From an uncultured Bilophila sp. (GTDB taxonomy: Bacteria; Desulfobacterota; Desulfovibrionia; Desulfovibrionales; Desulfovibrionaceae), in the NCBI GenBank assembly GCA_910585945.1, contig CAJUHZ010000075.1, positions 1-6,094 of the forward strand: a stretch of DNA of 6,094 nucleotides, written 5' to 3'. Position 1 is the first letter of the stretch. Every line of letters starts with the position of its first letter. The position numbers were made by a program, and so were the translations under genes. The notes beneath the pieces are model-generated. The model did no database searches. It was given only the letters and a program-made list of their open reading frames with translations, and was not told the DNA's origin. Below are positions 1 through 6,087 of this stretch, in pieces.

Positions 1-27
1 CGGCGGCCGCCTGCTCACGCAGCCGGC

Positions 28-54
28 AGAGCCTTTTCAAGGCGAAAATGCTCT
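28..54. repeat. Imperfect palindrome, possible repetitive extragenic element
   Basis: The left arm AGAGCCTTTTC (28-38) and right arm GAAAATGCTCT (44-54) pair over 11 positions with one mismatch, around a 5-base loop. A shorter stem can form inside it (GCCTT 31-35 with AAGGC 39-43, 3-base loop) and excludes the longer one. The first ten bases, AGAGCCTTTT, recur exactly at 5957-5966 next to another palindrome after the large oxidoreductase gene. That fits a dispersed intergenic repeat family, but two partial copies in one window are not proof. It has no T-run on the far side, so it does not look like a classic intrinsic terminator. Confidence 0.4.
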
Positions 55-158
55 AGCCCCGGCGGCCCCCGGAGTGTTTCCCTCATGGCCTGATCTTCTC
101 CGCGCTGCCCGGACTTTGGCAGGAGGCGCGGCGGAGTCCGGCACGCGGCCTTGCTCCG

Positions 159-194
159 AAAAAACAAAAGGCGTTCCCTTGGGGAACGCCTTTT
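159..194 (-). terminator. Strong intrinsic terminator, bidirectional
   Basis: A perfect 13-base-pair hairpin: AAAAGGCGTTCCC (166-178) pairs with GGGAACGCCTTTT (182-194) around a 3-base loop. Read leftward, the stem runs straight into TTTT-G-TTTTTT (169 down to 159), a strong U-tract. It therefore most likely ends transcripts of the leftward BOF gene, whose stop codon is about 150 bases away. Read rightward, it ends in TTTT (191-194), so it may also stop transcription entering from a gene to the left of the window. Confidence 0.9.
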
Positions 195-346
195 GCGCGC
201 CGGGGGTGTTGACGCTACGGCTCTTGCCCTCCGCCTGCGTCAAAAAGTTTTTTTATTCCGGGCGAGTACCGGAAGAGTACACCCCCTCCATAAAAATCTC
301 TTTTTTCCTTGATGGAGAACAACGTTTCTCGTAGTGTCAACAGATT

Positions 347-1045
347 TTACTTGAGAATTTCCACCCAGTCCACGTCCACTTCCGTGGGGCGATCGCGCTT
401 CACATCCACTTCACCGGACAGGCGAACCCGTGTCTGTGGGGTGAGCGTGCGGTTGCGCAACTGATCCCCGTCGATTTTGACGGTGACGGACCCGGAGTCG
501 TCCTTGAAGACGTAGCGGTCCCCGTGCGGGGTGAGGCGCTGCGCGATATGCCCTTCCAGCATACACGGCATGTTGTCGTGCGCGCCCGCGATCTGCGCGG
601 CCTTCGTCAGGCCGGCCGCGGGAGCGGCACCCTGCTTGTGCGGCGCGCCCGCCGGACGCGCGGCCGGGGCCGGGGCGCGTCCCGGCGTTATGACTTCCAT
701 CCACTCAACATCCACCTGATTGGATCTGAAGGTTTTTTTGTCCACCTCGCCGGAGAGACGCACCTTGTCGGACGGGCCGATATCGCGCCCCCGGAAGAGA
801 TCGTCGTCGATTTCCACCACCACGGAGCCTGTCGCGTCCTTGAACGTGTATTTGTCGTGCTCGCCGTTCACACGTTCGACAATATGACCTTCCAGCATAC
901 AGGGCGTGTCGTCCGGGGCGTCCGCCACCTGGGCGGCGGAATTGACCGTGGAGGTTCCGCCGGGGCCGGTGAAGGCCGCCGAAGCGGGCGTTGCGCCAAG
1001 GGCGAGAACGAGGGCCGAAGCGAAAAGAGTTCGATACGGATGCAT
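347..1045 (-). CDS. Exported tandem BOF (bacterial OB-fold, YgiW/YdeI-type) protein
   Basis: A 232-residue exported protein built from two BOF domains, the OB-fold family of E. coli YgiW and YdeI. Those envelope proteins are linked to stress tolerance; no enzymatic activity is expected. Residues 1-23 are a signal peptide (R5, a hydrophobic core, and an ASA-A cleavage site after 23), so it should be periplasmic. FTGPGG (25-30) resembles the short motif that precedes the domain in YgiW. Domain 1 spans about 37-119 and domain 2 about 149-231, joined by an Ala/Pro-rich linker (120-148). Both carry PCMLEGHI, a YxFKD strand, GSVxVxID, VRLSGEVD and VDVxW. Known members are usually single-domain, about 130 residues. 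The ATG at 1045 is chosen because an ideal ribosome binding site lies 5 bases upstream; the longer start at 1069 would place that site inside the coding region. It lies 112 bases downstream of the methyltransferase gene on the same strand. The family call is firm; the ligand is unknown. Confidence 0.9.
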   Translation of the reverse strand: MHPYRTLFASALVLALGATPASAAFTGPGGTSTVNSAAQVADAPDDTPCMLEGHIVERVNGEHDKYTFKDATGSVVVEIDDDLFRGRDIGPSDKVRLSGEVDKKTFRSNQVDVEWMEVITPGRAPAPAARPAGAPHKQGAAPAAGLTKAAQIAGAHDNMPCMLEGHIAQRLTPHGDRYVFKDDSGSVTVKIDGDQLRNRTLTPQTRVRLSGEVDVKRDRPTEVDVDWVEILK

Positions 1046-1050
1046 AAGGA

Positions 1051-1059
1051 ACCTCCTTA
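1051..1059 (-). promoter_or_regulatory. Near-ideal ribosome binding site of the BOF gene
   Basis: Read on the minus strand this is TAAGGAGGT, fully complementary to the usual 3' end of 16S rRNA. It is separated by 5 bases (TCCTT) from the ATG at 1045. It decides the start codon and predicts strong translation, which fits an abundant envelope protein. Confidence 0.9.
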
Positions 1060-1076
1060 GCGGATACAAACATTTG

Positions 1077-1094
1077 GCCCGGACGCGGCCGGGC
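1077..1094. other. GC-rich stem-loop between the two leftward genes
   Basis: GCCCGG (1077-1082) pairs perfectly with CCGGGC (1089-1094) around a 6-base loop. Read leftward it lies between the methyltransferase stop and the BOF start and is followed by AAATGTTTGTAT, not a clean U-run, so it is at most a weak attenuator or an RNA-stability element. I see no convincing promoter for the BOF gene in the 112-base gap, so read-through from the methyltransferase gene is possible. Confidence 0.35.
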
Positions 1095-1157
1095 GGATTT
1101 TCGGGGCAGACCTGACCCTTATGCCATATTCCCTCGCCGCCGTACAGACATGAGAGG

Positions 1158-2084
1158 TTATGACTTGCGATCCGCGGCCAGGCTGACCCAGGTCAGCTCG
1201 TGCTTGTTGCAGGAGAGGTGGCGAAGGGTTCCCAGGGCGGCGAAGCGCGCGGCCGTCGCGTGATCGGTGGCGCCCCGGAACTTGAGCGTGCAGACGTAAT
1301 TGCGGCACAGGCCGTGATCCATCCAGCGGCGGACGCATTCGTACAGTCGCTCGGGGTAGCAGATCATGTCCGAGAAAAACCAGTCCGCCGCGCCCACATG
1401 GCGCGGGTCCAGGGCGAAGCCGCTTCCCAGACAGTGGTGCACGCCGGGCAGAGCCTCCACGCGCGGGTCAAGAGGGGCCTTGTCGATGCTGAACACGCGT
1501 GCGCCAAGGTTGGCGAGCACCCATGTCCATCCTCCGGGCGCGGAGCCGAGTTCCACGCACAAGTCGCCGGGCCGGGGGCGGACGGGAAGCAGCGTGAACA
1601 GTTCCCAGAGTTTCAGGTAAGCCCGGTTGGGCGGGTCAACTCGATTTTCTTCAAAGCGGATCGCCCCGTCGGGAAAGGGCGGGGTGATGGCTGGCGAAGC
1701 CAGCGCCAGATGTTCTTCCCACAGGGTCCACGCGCCAAGGCGGGCCGTGGGCGGCGTCTCGCCAAAAACAAGCGGCTTTGCCGAAACATGGGGGAGTTTT
1801 TCCTGAATCAGGGCGGCCCGGCGATGATGCCCGACGGGGTGGACGCGCCAGTTGCGCTGGATGGCGGTCAGCTTGCGCGCCGCATCACCGATGGAATCAA
1901 TTGGCAGAAAGAAGGGATCGAGCCACACGGCCTGCGCCCAGGCCGCGGGGAGGGCCGCGCCCCGCGCCAGAACGAGACGCTCCCGCGTCTCCAGGACGCA
2001 GCCAGGCGAAGCAGCTTCAAGCTCGGCAAGAAGATCAGGGAGAAATCCCTCCGCAGCCAGATAGACAGTAAAGGAACCTTCCAT
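1158..2084 (-). CDS. RlmM-like 2'-O-ribose RNA methyltransferase (FtsJ/RrmJ-type fold)
   Basis: A 308-residue S-adenosylmethionine-dependent RNA methyltransferase. It resembles E. coli RlmM, which methylates the 2'-OH of C2498 in 23S rRNA. The SAM-binding loop is ELGSAPGGW (178-186), followed by the acidic strand FSID (198-201). The K-D-K-E catalytic tetrad of the FtsJ/RrmJ family is complete: K158 (AYLKLWE), D239 (FSDM), K268 (CTLKF) and E296 (HELTW). The stretch from D239 through RRWMDHGLCRNY to TLKF closely tracks RlmM. The N-terminal 150 residues, starting FTVYLAAEGFLPDLLAEL, sit where RlmM has its THUMP-containing region but are shorter; RlmM has about 366 residues. The ATG at 2084 is preferred because GGGGGAG lies 8 bases upstream and the protein then starts like RlmM. 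A longer frame from 2180 has no ribosome binding site. It is divergent from the oxidoreductase gene and upstream of the BOF gene. The fold and reaction type are secure; the exact rRNA target is inferred. Confidence 0.85.
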   Translation of the reverse strand: MEGSFTVYLAAEGFLPDLLAELEAASPGCVLETRERLVLARGAALPAAWAQAVWLDPFFLPIDSIGDAARKLTAIQRNWRVHPVGHHRRAALIQEKLPHVSAKPLVFGETPPTARLGAWTLWEEHLALASPAITPPFPDGAIRFEENRVDPPNRAYLKLWELFTLLPVRPRPGDLCVELGSAPGGWTWVLANLGARVFSIDKAPLDPRVEALPGVHHCLGSGFALDPRHVGAADWFFSDMICYPERLYECVRRWMDHGLCRNYVCTLKFRGATDHATAARFAALGTLRHLSCNKHELTWVSLAADRKS

Positions 2085-2092
2085 CTTCGGCT

Positions 2093-2099
2093 CTCCCCC
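2093..2099 (-). promoter_or_regulatory. Ribosome binding site deciding the methyltransferase start
   Basis: Read on the minus strand this is GGGGGAG, 8 bases before the ATG at 2084. The only other candidate start, at 2180, is preceded by GCCTCATCTC, which has no Shine-Dalgarno match. The residues it would add are Arg/Gly/Pro-rich and do not look like the family N-terminus. Confidence 0.7.
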
Positions 2100-2169
2100 G
2101 AACCCCGCTTGCGTGCCGCCGTCGGGGCGGTCACGCGTGACGCGCCCGCCCGGCCTTGCGGATGCGCTG

Positions 2170-2198
2170 TTGCCAAGCATGAGATGAGGCTTTATACT
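2170..2198 (+). promoter_or_regulatory. Sigma-70-type promoter of the FAD/Fe-S oxidoreductase gene
   Basis: The -35 box TTGCCA (2170-2175) and -10 box TATACT (2193-2198) each match consensus at 5 of 6 positions, with an optimal 17-base spacer. Transcription would start near 2205 and give a leader of about 64 bases before the ATG at 2269. The -10 box overlaps that of the predicted leftward promoter. Confidence 0.7.
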
Positions 2199-2219
2199 GT
2201 AATTTCAAGCTGCGCGCAA
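2191..2219 (-). promoter_or_regulatory. Possible leftward promoter of the methyltransferase-BOF pair
   Basis: Read on the minus strand, the -35 box is TTGCGC (2219-2214, 3 of 6 consensus) and the -10 box is TATAAA (2196-2191, 5 of 6), with a 17-base spacer. Transcription would start near 2184, leaving a leader of about 100 bases before the ATG at 2084. The -35 box is weak, so the call is tentative. The -10 box shares bases 2193-2196 with the rightward promoter, so the polymerase could not occupy both at once. Confidence 0.45.
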
Positions 2220-2232
2220 CAATCGCATTGTT
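2218..2232. promoter_or_regulatory. Perfect palindrome, candidate operator
   Basis: AACAAT (2218-2223) and ATTGTT (2227-2232) are exact inverted repeats around CGC. The site begins about 13 bases after the predicted oxidoreductase transcription start and overlaps the leftward -35 box by two bases. A bound repressor there could affect both promoters. In RNA it could form a weak 6-base-pair hairpin instead. I do not recognise it as the site of a known regulator. Confidence 0.45.
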
Positions 2233-2254
2233 CCGCCGCTCGATCCATCCATAC

Positions 2255-2261
2255 AAAAGGA
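2255..2261 (+). promoter_or_regulatory. Ribosome binding site of the oxidoreductase gene
   Basis: AAAAGGA lies 7 bases before the ATG at 2269. Spacing and match are ordinary, and the site supports this start. Confidence 0.75.
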
Positions 2262-2268
2262 CGCTCCC

Positions 2269-5200
2269 ATGCCTCATAAAGGCCCGCATATTTCCATTGC
2301 CCCCGATTTTGTCGTCAACCGCATTTTGCGCATCAACCTTGAGGATTTCGCGGAGTGGCCGGAGTCGGTGCGGCGTCTTGCCATTGAGATCGCCGAAGAA
2401 CTTTTTCTGGTGGCCTACAATCCGTTTGTGAACGCGGATACGGTCAAGGCGAGTGTGGCGTCGCGTTTCGAGCGCGAGGTCTTTGCCCTGGCCCACCACT
2501 ACGCAAACAGCATCAGCGAGGGCATCACCCTGTTCTGGAGCGCGCATGAGGCGCAGGCGGCATTTCGGGCGGAACTGGTTGACCGGCTTTCCGATCTGTT
2601 GCCGGCCGACGCCATTGTCGCTCGCGCCAGCGCTCTTGTGGCCTGCGCCACGGACGCCACCGACCTGCGCATGGAACTGCCCCTGCTGGTGGTGGAGCCG
2701 TCCACCCCCGAACAGGTGACGGGGCTGGTGAAGCTGGCCAATGAGATGAAGTTCGCCCTGGTGCCGCGGGGCGGGGCGTCGGGCATGACCGGCGGGGCCG
2801 TGCCGGCGCGTCGGCGTTCCGTCGTGGTGCGGATGACGCGCTTTTCGCGCATCTTCCCCGTGGACGCCGCAAGCCGGACCATGCGCCTGGAAGTCGGCGT
2901 CATCACCCAGGCGGCGGTGGACGCCGCAAGCCGCGACGGCTTTCTGCTCACGCTGGACCCGGCTTCCAAGACGGCTTCCACCATCGGCGGCAACATTGCG
3001 GAGAATTCCGGCGGCCCCTGCGCCTTTGAATACGGCACGACTCTCGACAATCTGCTCTCCTGGCGCATGGTCACGCCCACGGGCGAACTGATCACCGTGG
3101 AGCGCAAGGATCACCCCAGGCACAAGATCCTGCCCGACGAGACGGCGGTGTTTGAAGTCAAGGATATCAGCGGCGGCGTGCGGAGCGTGGTGGAACTTCG
3201 CGGCGACGAAATCCGCCTGCCCGGCCTCGGCAAGGACGTGACGAACAAGGCGCTCGGCGGTCTGCCCGGCATGCAGAAAGAGGGCGTGGACGGCATCATC
3301 ATTGACGCCGTGTTCACGGTGCACGACAAACCCGCGCTTTCGCGAGTCATGGTGCTTGAGTTTTACGGCCGCTCCATGCGGCACGCGGCGGTGGTCATCG
3401 GGCAGATTGTGGCCCTGCGCGATCGCATCCGGCAGGAAGGCGACTACGCCCGGCTCTCCGCGCTGGAAGAATTCAACGCCAAATATGTGCGCGCCATAGA
3501 CTACCAGCGCAAATCGGAGCGCCATGAAGGGACGCCCATTTCCGTGATCATCCTCCAGGTGGATGGCGATGACGCCGACCTGCTGGAACAGTGCGTGCGT
3601 GAAATCGCCGCCATTGTCGGGGAACAGGAGGACGTCGCCCTGATCGTGGCCGAAAACGAGGCCGAAGCCGAAGCCTTCTGGGAAGACAGGCACCGTCTTT
3701 CGGCCATAGCCAAGCGCACATCGGGTTTCAAAATCAACGAGGACGTGGTCATCCCCGTTTCGCGGATCCCCGATTTCGCCCTGTTTCTGGAACAGCTCAA
3801 CCTCGAATGCGCGGCCGGCGGCTACCGTCAGGCGCTTCAGGATATCGGCCGCCTGCCCGGCATGGCCCTGGAAGATACGGATCTCAACAAGGAGTTTGTG
3901 TTCGCCTCCAGGGCCGCGTGCGGCGATCTGCCGGCGACGGACTGCTCCGATCAGGAACTGGAAGATCGGGCTTCGGCCTTTCTGGAACGCATGGCCCTTC
4001 GCTACGATCGGCTCGCGCCGAAGATCCGCGCCATTGCCGAGGACATGCGGGCGGCGCGCGTGCTGGTGGCCAGCCACATGCACGCGGGCGACGGGAACTG
4101 CCATGTGAATATTCCCGTCAATTCCAATGACCTCCGGATGCTGGAGACGGCCGAAGAGGCCGCCGCGCGCGTCATGGCCGAGGCGCAGGAAATGGGCGGG
4201 GCCGTTTCGGGCGAGCACGGCATCGGGATCACCAAGATCGGCTTTCTCGCCAGGGAAAAGATGGACGCCATTCGGGCGTTCAAGGAGCGCGTGGACCCGC
4301 GCGACGTGTTCAACCCGGCCAAGCTGACCCAGCGCGAATTGCCGGTGCGCCCGTTCACCTTCTCCTTCAACCGGCTGAAGGAAGATATCCGGCAGAGCGG
4401 TCTGCCGGACAAGGAACGGCTGATCAACCTCCTCACCCTGGTGCAGAACTGCACGCGCTGCGGCAAGTGCAAGCAGGTCTGCCCCATGATGTGCCCGGAA
4501 TACTCGTACCATTACCATCCGCGCAACAAGAACATGGCCCTCGGGGCGATCATCGAGGCCATTTACTATTCCCAGATCACCCGTGGGCGTCCCGATCCGG
4601 CCGTGCTTGAGGAACTCCGGAGGATGATGGAGCACTGCACGGGCTGCGGACGGTGCGCGGCGGTGTGCCCCGTCAAGATTCCTTCCGCCGACGTGGCCCT
4701 GGAACTGCGCGCCTTTCTGGAAGAAGAGGGCGCGGGCGGGCATCCGCTCAAGACAAAAGTGTTCAAATGGCTGCTCAAGGACCCCTCGCGCCGTGTGCCG
4801 CAAGCCGTCAAGGCGGCGTCTCTCGGCCAGCGGATGCAGAACAGCGTGATCGGCGTGGTGCCGCCGGCTGTGCGCCGGCGTTTGTACAATCCGCTCTTTT
4901 CCGGCAAGGGGCCGCGGCTCGGGTACCGCAACCTTGATGAGGCGTTGCACCTGCAACGCGGCAATCTTTTTGTCCCGCGTCTGCACGGGGCAAGCGGCCG
5001 GGAGCAGGAGAACGCGCTCTGGAGCGGAGAGGGCGGGGAAGCCGTGCTCTATTTTCCGGGTTGCGGCGGGAGCCTGATGGCCCGATCCATTGCCCTGTCA
5101 GCTCTGGCGCTGCTGTTGCGCGCGGGGGTGGGCGTGGTGGTTCCGCCCCGGCACCTCTGCTGCGGGTATCCGTTGCTTTCTTCGGGCGGGGACGCCGCCT

Positions 5201-5958
5201 TTCAGGGAAACCGCGAGCGCAACATGGAGGCTCTGGCTGCAACGATCAGGCAGGCTGAAGAAGCCGGCCTGCGCGTGACCCATGTGCTGACGGCGTGCGG
5301 TTCCTGCCGGGAGGGGCTTGAGCGGTATGATCTTGCGGCCTTGCGGCCGTCCGGGGGGCCGGATCTCCTGCACCGGGACGTCATGCAGTTCGCGCTCCCG
5401 CGCCTGAAGGACTTTGCCGCCGCGCTGGCGGCGGAGCGGGGGAACAGCGCGTCCGACGGCGGGGAAGGAATGCCTGCCGCCACGGCGACGTCGGATCTTT
5501 TTTCCGGATCGATTCTGTACCATGCCTCGTGTCACCCGGAATGGACGGGCGTGCACAAGGTCCGGGGGGCCGGCATTCAGGCGGCGGCCCTGGCCGGAGT
5601 TACAGGCGCGGACGTGCGCGTATCGCCCGGCTGTTGCGGCGAATCCGGCATGGGGGCCATTGCCTCGCCGCTGGTGTACAACCCCCTGCGCGCCCGCAAG
5701 CAGCGCGTGTTGGCGGCTGACCTTGAATCCCTGCCGGCCGGGACGCCGATTCTGGTCGGCTGCCCCTCCTGCCGTGTGGGCATTGCCCGGACGCTGCTCA
5801 ACCTGCACGAGCGGCGGCCTGTTCTGCATACGGTGGAGTGGTTTGCCCAGCTTGTGTTCCGCAGCGAGTGGGGCGCGCGCTGGACGCGGGTGTTTTTGCG
5901 CCGTATCGCGCCCCATGCGGACGGGCGGGGCGTGCGGACCGTCACCTTTGATCGCTAG
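2269..5958 (+). CDS. FAD-linked D-2-hydroxy-acid dehydrogenase fused to Fe-S/CCG subunit
   Basis: A 1229-residue cytoplasmic oxidoreductase predicted to oxidise a D-2-hydroxy acid (D-lactate, D-2-hydroxyglutarate or similar) on FAD and pass electrons through iron-sulfur clusters. Residues 1-130 form an N-terminal region, probably the DUF3683-type domain seen in long members. The FAD-binding domain (about 135-280) has the PRGGASGMTGG loop (166-176). The FAD-oxidase C-terminal domain (about 350-685) has HAGDGNCH (605-612) and GEHGIG (648-653); H605, H612 and E649 match the metal ligands of D-2-hydroxyglutarate dehydrogenase. Two [4Fe-4S] motifs are complete: C728/C731/C734/C738 and C790/C793/C796/C800. 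Two CCG domains follow: C932, C964-C965, C1010/C1013; and C1088, C1122-C1123, C1165/C1168. No signal peptide or membrane helix is visible. The order matches GlcD plus GlcF fused, as in E. coli YdiJ (about 1018 residues), but is longer. It has its own promoter and is divergent from the methyltransferase gene. The architecture is certain; the substrate and electron acceptor are inferred. Confidence 0.93.
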   Translation: MPHKGPHISIAPDFVVNRILRINLEDFAEWPESVRRLAIEIAEELFLVAYNPFVNADTVKASVASRFEREVFALAHHYANSISEGITLFWSAHEAQAAFRAELVDRLSDLLPADAIVARASALVACATDATDLRMELPLLVVEPSTPEQVTGLVKLANEMKFALVPRGGASGMTGGAVPARRRSVVVRMTRFSRIFPVDAASRTMRLEVGVITQAAVDAASRDGFLLTLDPASKTASTIGGNIAENSGGPCAFEYGTTLDNLLSWRMVTPTGELITVERKDHPRHKILPDETAVFEVKDISGGVRSVVELRGDEIRLPGLGKDVTNKALGGLPGMQKEGVDGIIIDAVFTVHDKPALSRVMVLEFYGRSMRHAAVVIGQIVALRDRIRQEGDYARLSALEEFNAKYVRAIDYQRKSERHEGTPISVIILQVDGDDADLLEQCVREIAAIVGEQEDVALIVAENEAEAEAFWEDRHRLSAIAKRTSGFKINEDVVIPVSRIPDFALFLEQLNLECAAGGYRQALQDIGRLPGMALEDTDLNKEFVFASRAACGDLPATDCSDQELEDRASAFLERMALRYDRLAPKIRAIAEDMRAARVLVASHMHAGDGNCHVNIPVNSNDLRMLETAEEAAARVMAEAQEMGGAVSGEHGIGITKIGFLAREKMDAIRAFKERVDPRDVFNPAKLTQRELPVRPFTFSFNRLKEDIRQSGLPDKERLINLLTLVQNCTRCGKCKQVCPMMCPEYSYHYHPRNKNMALGAIIEAIYYSQITRGRPDPAVLEELRRMMEHCTGCGRCAAVCPVKIPSADVALELRAFLEEEGAGGHPLKTKVFKWLLKDPSRRVPQAVKAASLGQRMQNSVIGVVPPAVRRRLYNPLFSGKGPRLGYRNLDEALHLQRGNLFVPRLHGASGREQENALWSGEGGEAVLYFPGCGGSLMARSIALSALALLLRAGVGVVVPPRHLCCGYPLLSSGGDAAFQGNRERNMEALAATIRQAEEAGLRVTHVLTACGSCREGLERYDLAALRPSGGPDLLHRDVMQFALPRLKDFAAALAAERGNSASDGGEGMPAATATSDLFSGSILYHASCHPEWTGVHKVRGAGIQAAALAGVTGADVRVSPGCCGESGMGAIASPLVYNPLRARKQRVLAADLESLPAGTPILVGCPSCRVGIARTLLNLHERRPVLHTVEWFAQLVFRSEWGARWTRVFLRRIAPHADGRGVRTVTFDR

Positions 5959-5966
5959 AGCCTTTT

Positions 5967-5994
5967 GCGATTGAAACTATTCATTTTCAATCGC
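5967..5994. repeat. Perfect 10-base inverted repeat after the oxidoreductase gene
   Basis: GCGATTGAAA (5967-5976) pairs exactly with TTTCAATCGC (5985-5994) around an 8-base loop, starting 8 bases after the stop codon. No T-run follows on either strand, so it is not a standard intrinsic terminator. It may protect the mRNA 3' end, assist Rho-dependent ending, or belong to an intergenic repeat family. The bases just before it, AGAGCCTTTT (5957-5966), repeat exactly those at 28-37 and overlap the TAG stop codon. Confidence 0.6.
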
Positions 5995-6032
5995 GGCGTT
6001 GCCGTCACTTCTCCGCGGAGCGGGACAGGCGC

Positions 6033-6050
6033 GGCAAAACGCGGTTTGCC
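6033..6050. other. Short stem-loop, doubtful terminator
   Basis: GGCAAA (6033-6038) pairs with TTTGCC (6045-6050) around a 6-base loop, followed by CGCTTGTT. The downstream T content is too low for a confident intrinsic terminator, but it is one of the few candidates for ending the oxidoreductase transcript inside the window. The perfect palindrome CTCCGCGGAG lies just upstream at 6011-6020. Confidence 0.3.
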
Positions 6051-6065
6051 CGCTTGTTCGGCACG

Positions 6066-6087
6066 GGCGGCCGCTCTCGCGGCCGCC
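6066..6087. repeat. Perfect all-GC hairpin at right edge
   Basis: GGCGGCCGC (6066-6074) pairs exactly with GCGGCCGCC (6079-6087) around TCTC. A stem this strong with a 4-base loop could be a terminator, but only GAGCGTT remains before the window ends, so any U-tract is not visible. The 8-mer GCGGCCGC occurs twice here and once at the left edge (3-10). Confidence 0.45.

Larger units (their letters stand above)
1..346. other. Gene-free intergenic region at left edge
   Basis: I see no convincing gene here. The open frames that cross it run through the terminator at 166-194 and lack ribosome binding sites. The left part (1-60) is GC-rich with short stem-loops: CTGC (11-14) pairs with GCAG (19-22), and a longer imperfect palindrome lies at 28-54. 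The middle holds the terminator. Bases 240-350 are clearly richer in A and T than the rest of the window. They contain small inverted repeats: TTGACGC/GCGTCAA at 209-215/237-243, TTCCGG/CCGGAA at 256-261/269-274, and CTCCAT/ATGGAG at 286-291/312-317. The AT-rich part is most simply the 3' untranslated region of the leftward BOF gene. Confidence 0.7.

Noticed and set aside
250..291. 12-codon minus-strand ORF starting ATGGAGGGG downstream of the BOF gene
   Set aside because: The nearest AAGGA is too far upstream of the ATG, and there is no sign of a leader-peptide arrangement.
74..334. 86-codon plus-strand frame at the left edge
   Set aside because: It crosses the strong terminator hairpin at 166-194, has no convincing ribosome binding site and no recognisable motif.
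312..340. Minus-strand TTGACA (340-335) as a -35 box for an internal promoter
   Set aside because: No acceptable -10 box lies 16-18 bases downstream on that strand; the hexamer match is probably chance.
524..1060. 178-codon plus-strand frame opposite the BOF gene
   Set aside because: The minus-strand frame has a signal peptide, two BOF domains and an ideal ribosome binding site; the plus frame is compositionally biased shadow sequence.
1200..2279. 359-codon plus-strand frame opposite the methyltransferase
   Set aside because: The minus-strand frame has a complete SAM-binding loop and K-D-K-E tetrad. The plus frame has no domain and runs through the promoter region into the next gene's start.
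2131..4986. 951-codon open frame on the minus strand, antisense to the oxidoreductase
   Set aside because: It lies opposite a clearly homologous coding region. Its translation is rich in His, Arg, Gly and Ala, with no recognisable domain, as expected from a mirror frame of GC-rich codons.
3..6086. GCGGCCGC 8-mers at both window ends (3-10, 6067-6074, 6079-6086) as direct repeats bounding a mobile element
   Set aside because: They are all-GC self-complementary octamers in GC-rich DNA, the flanks do not match, and no transposase or integrase is present.
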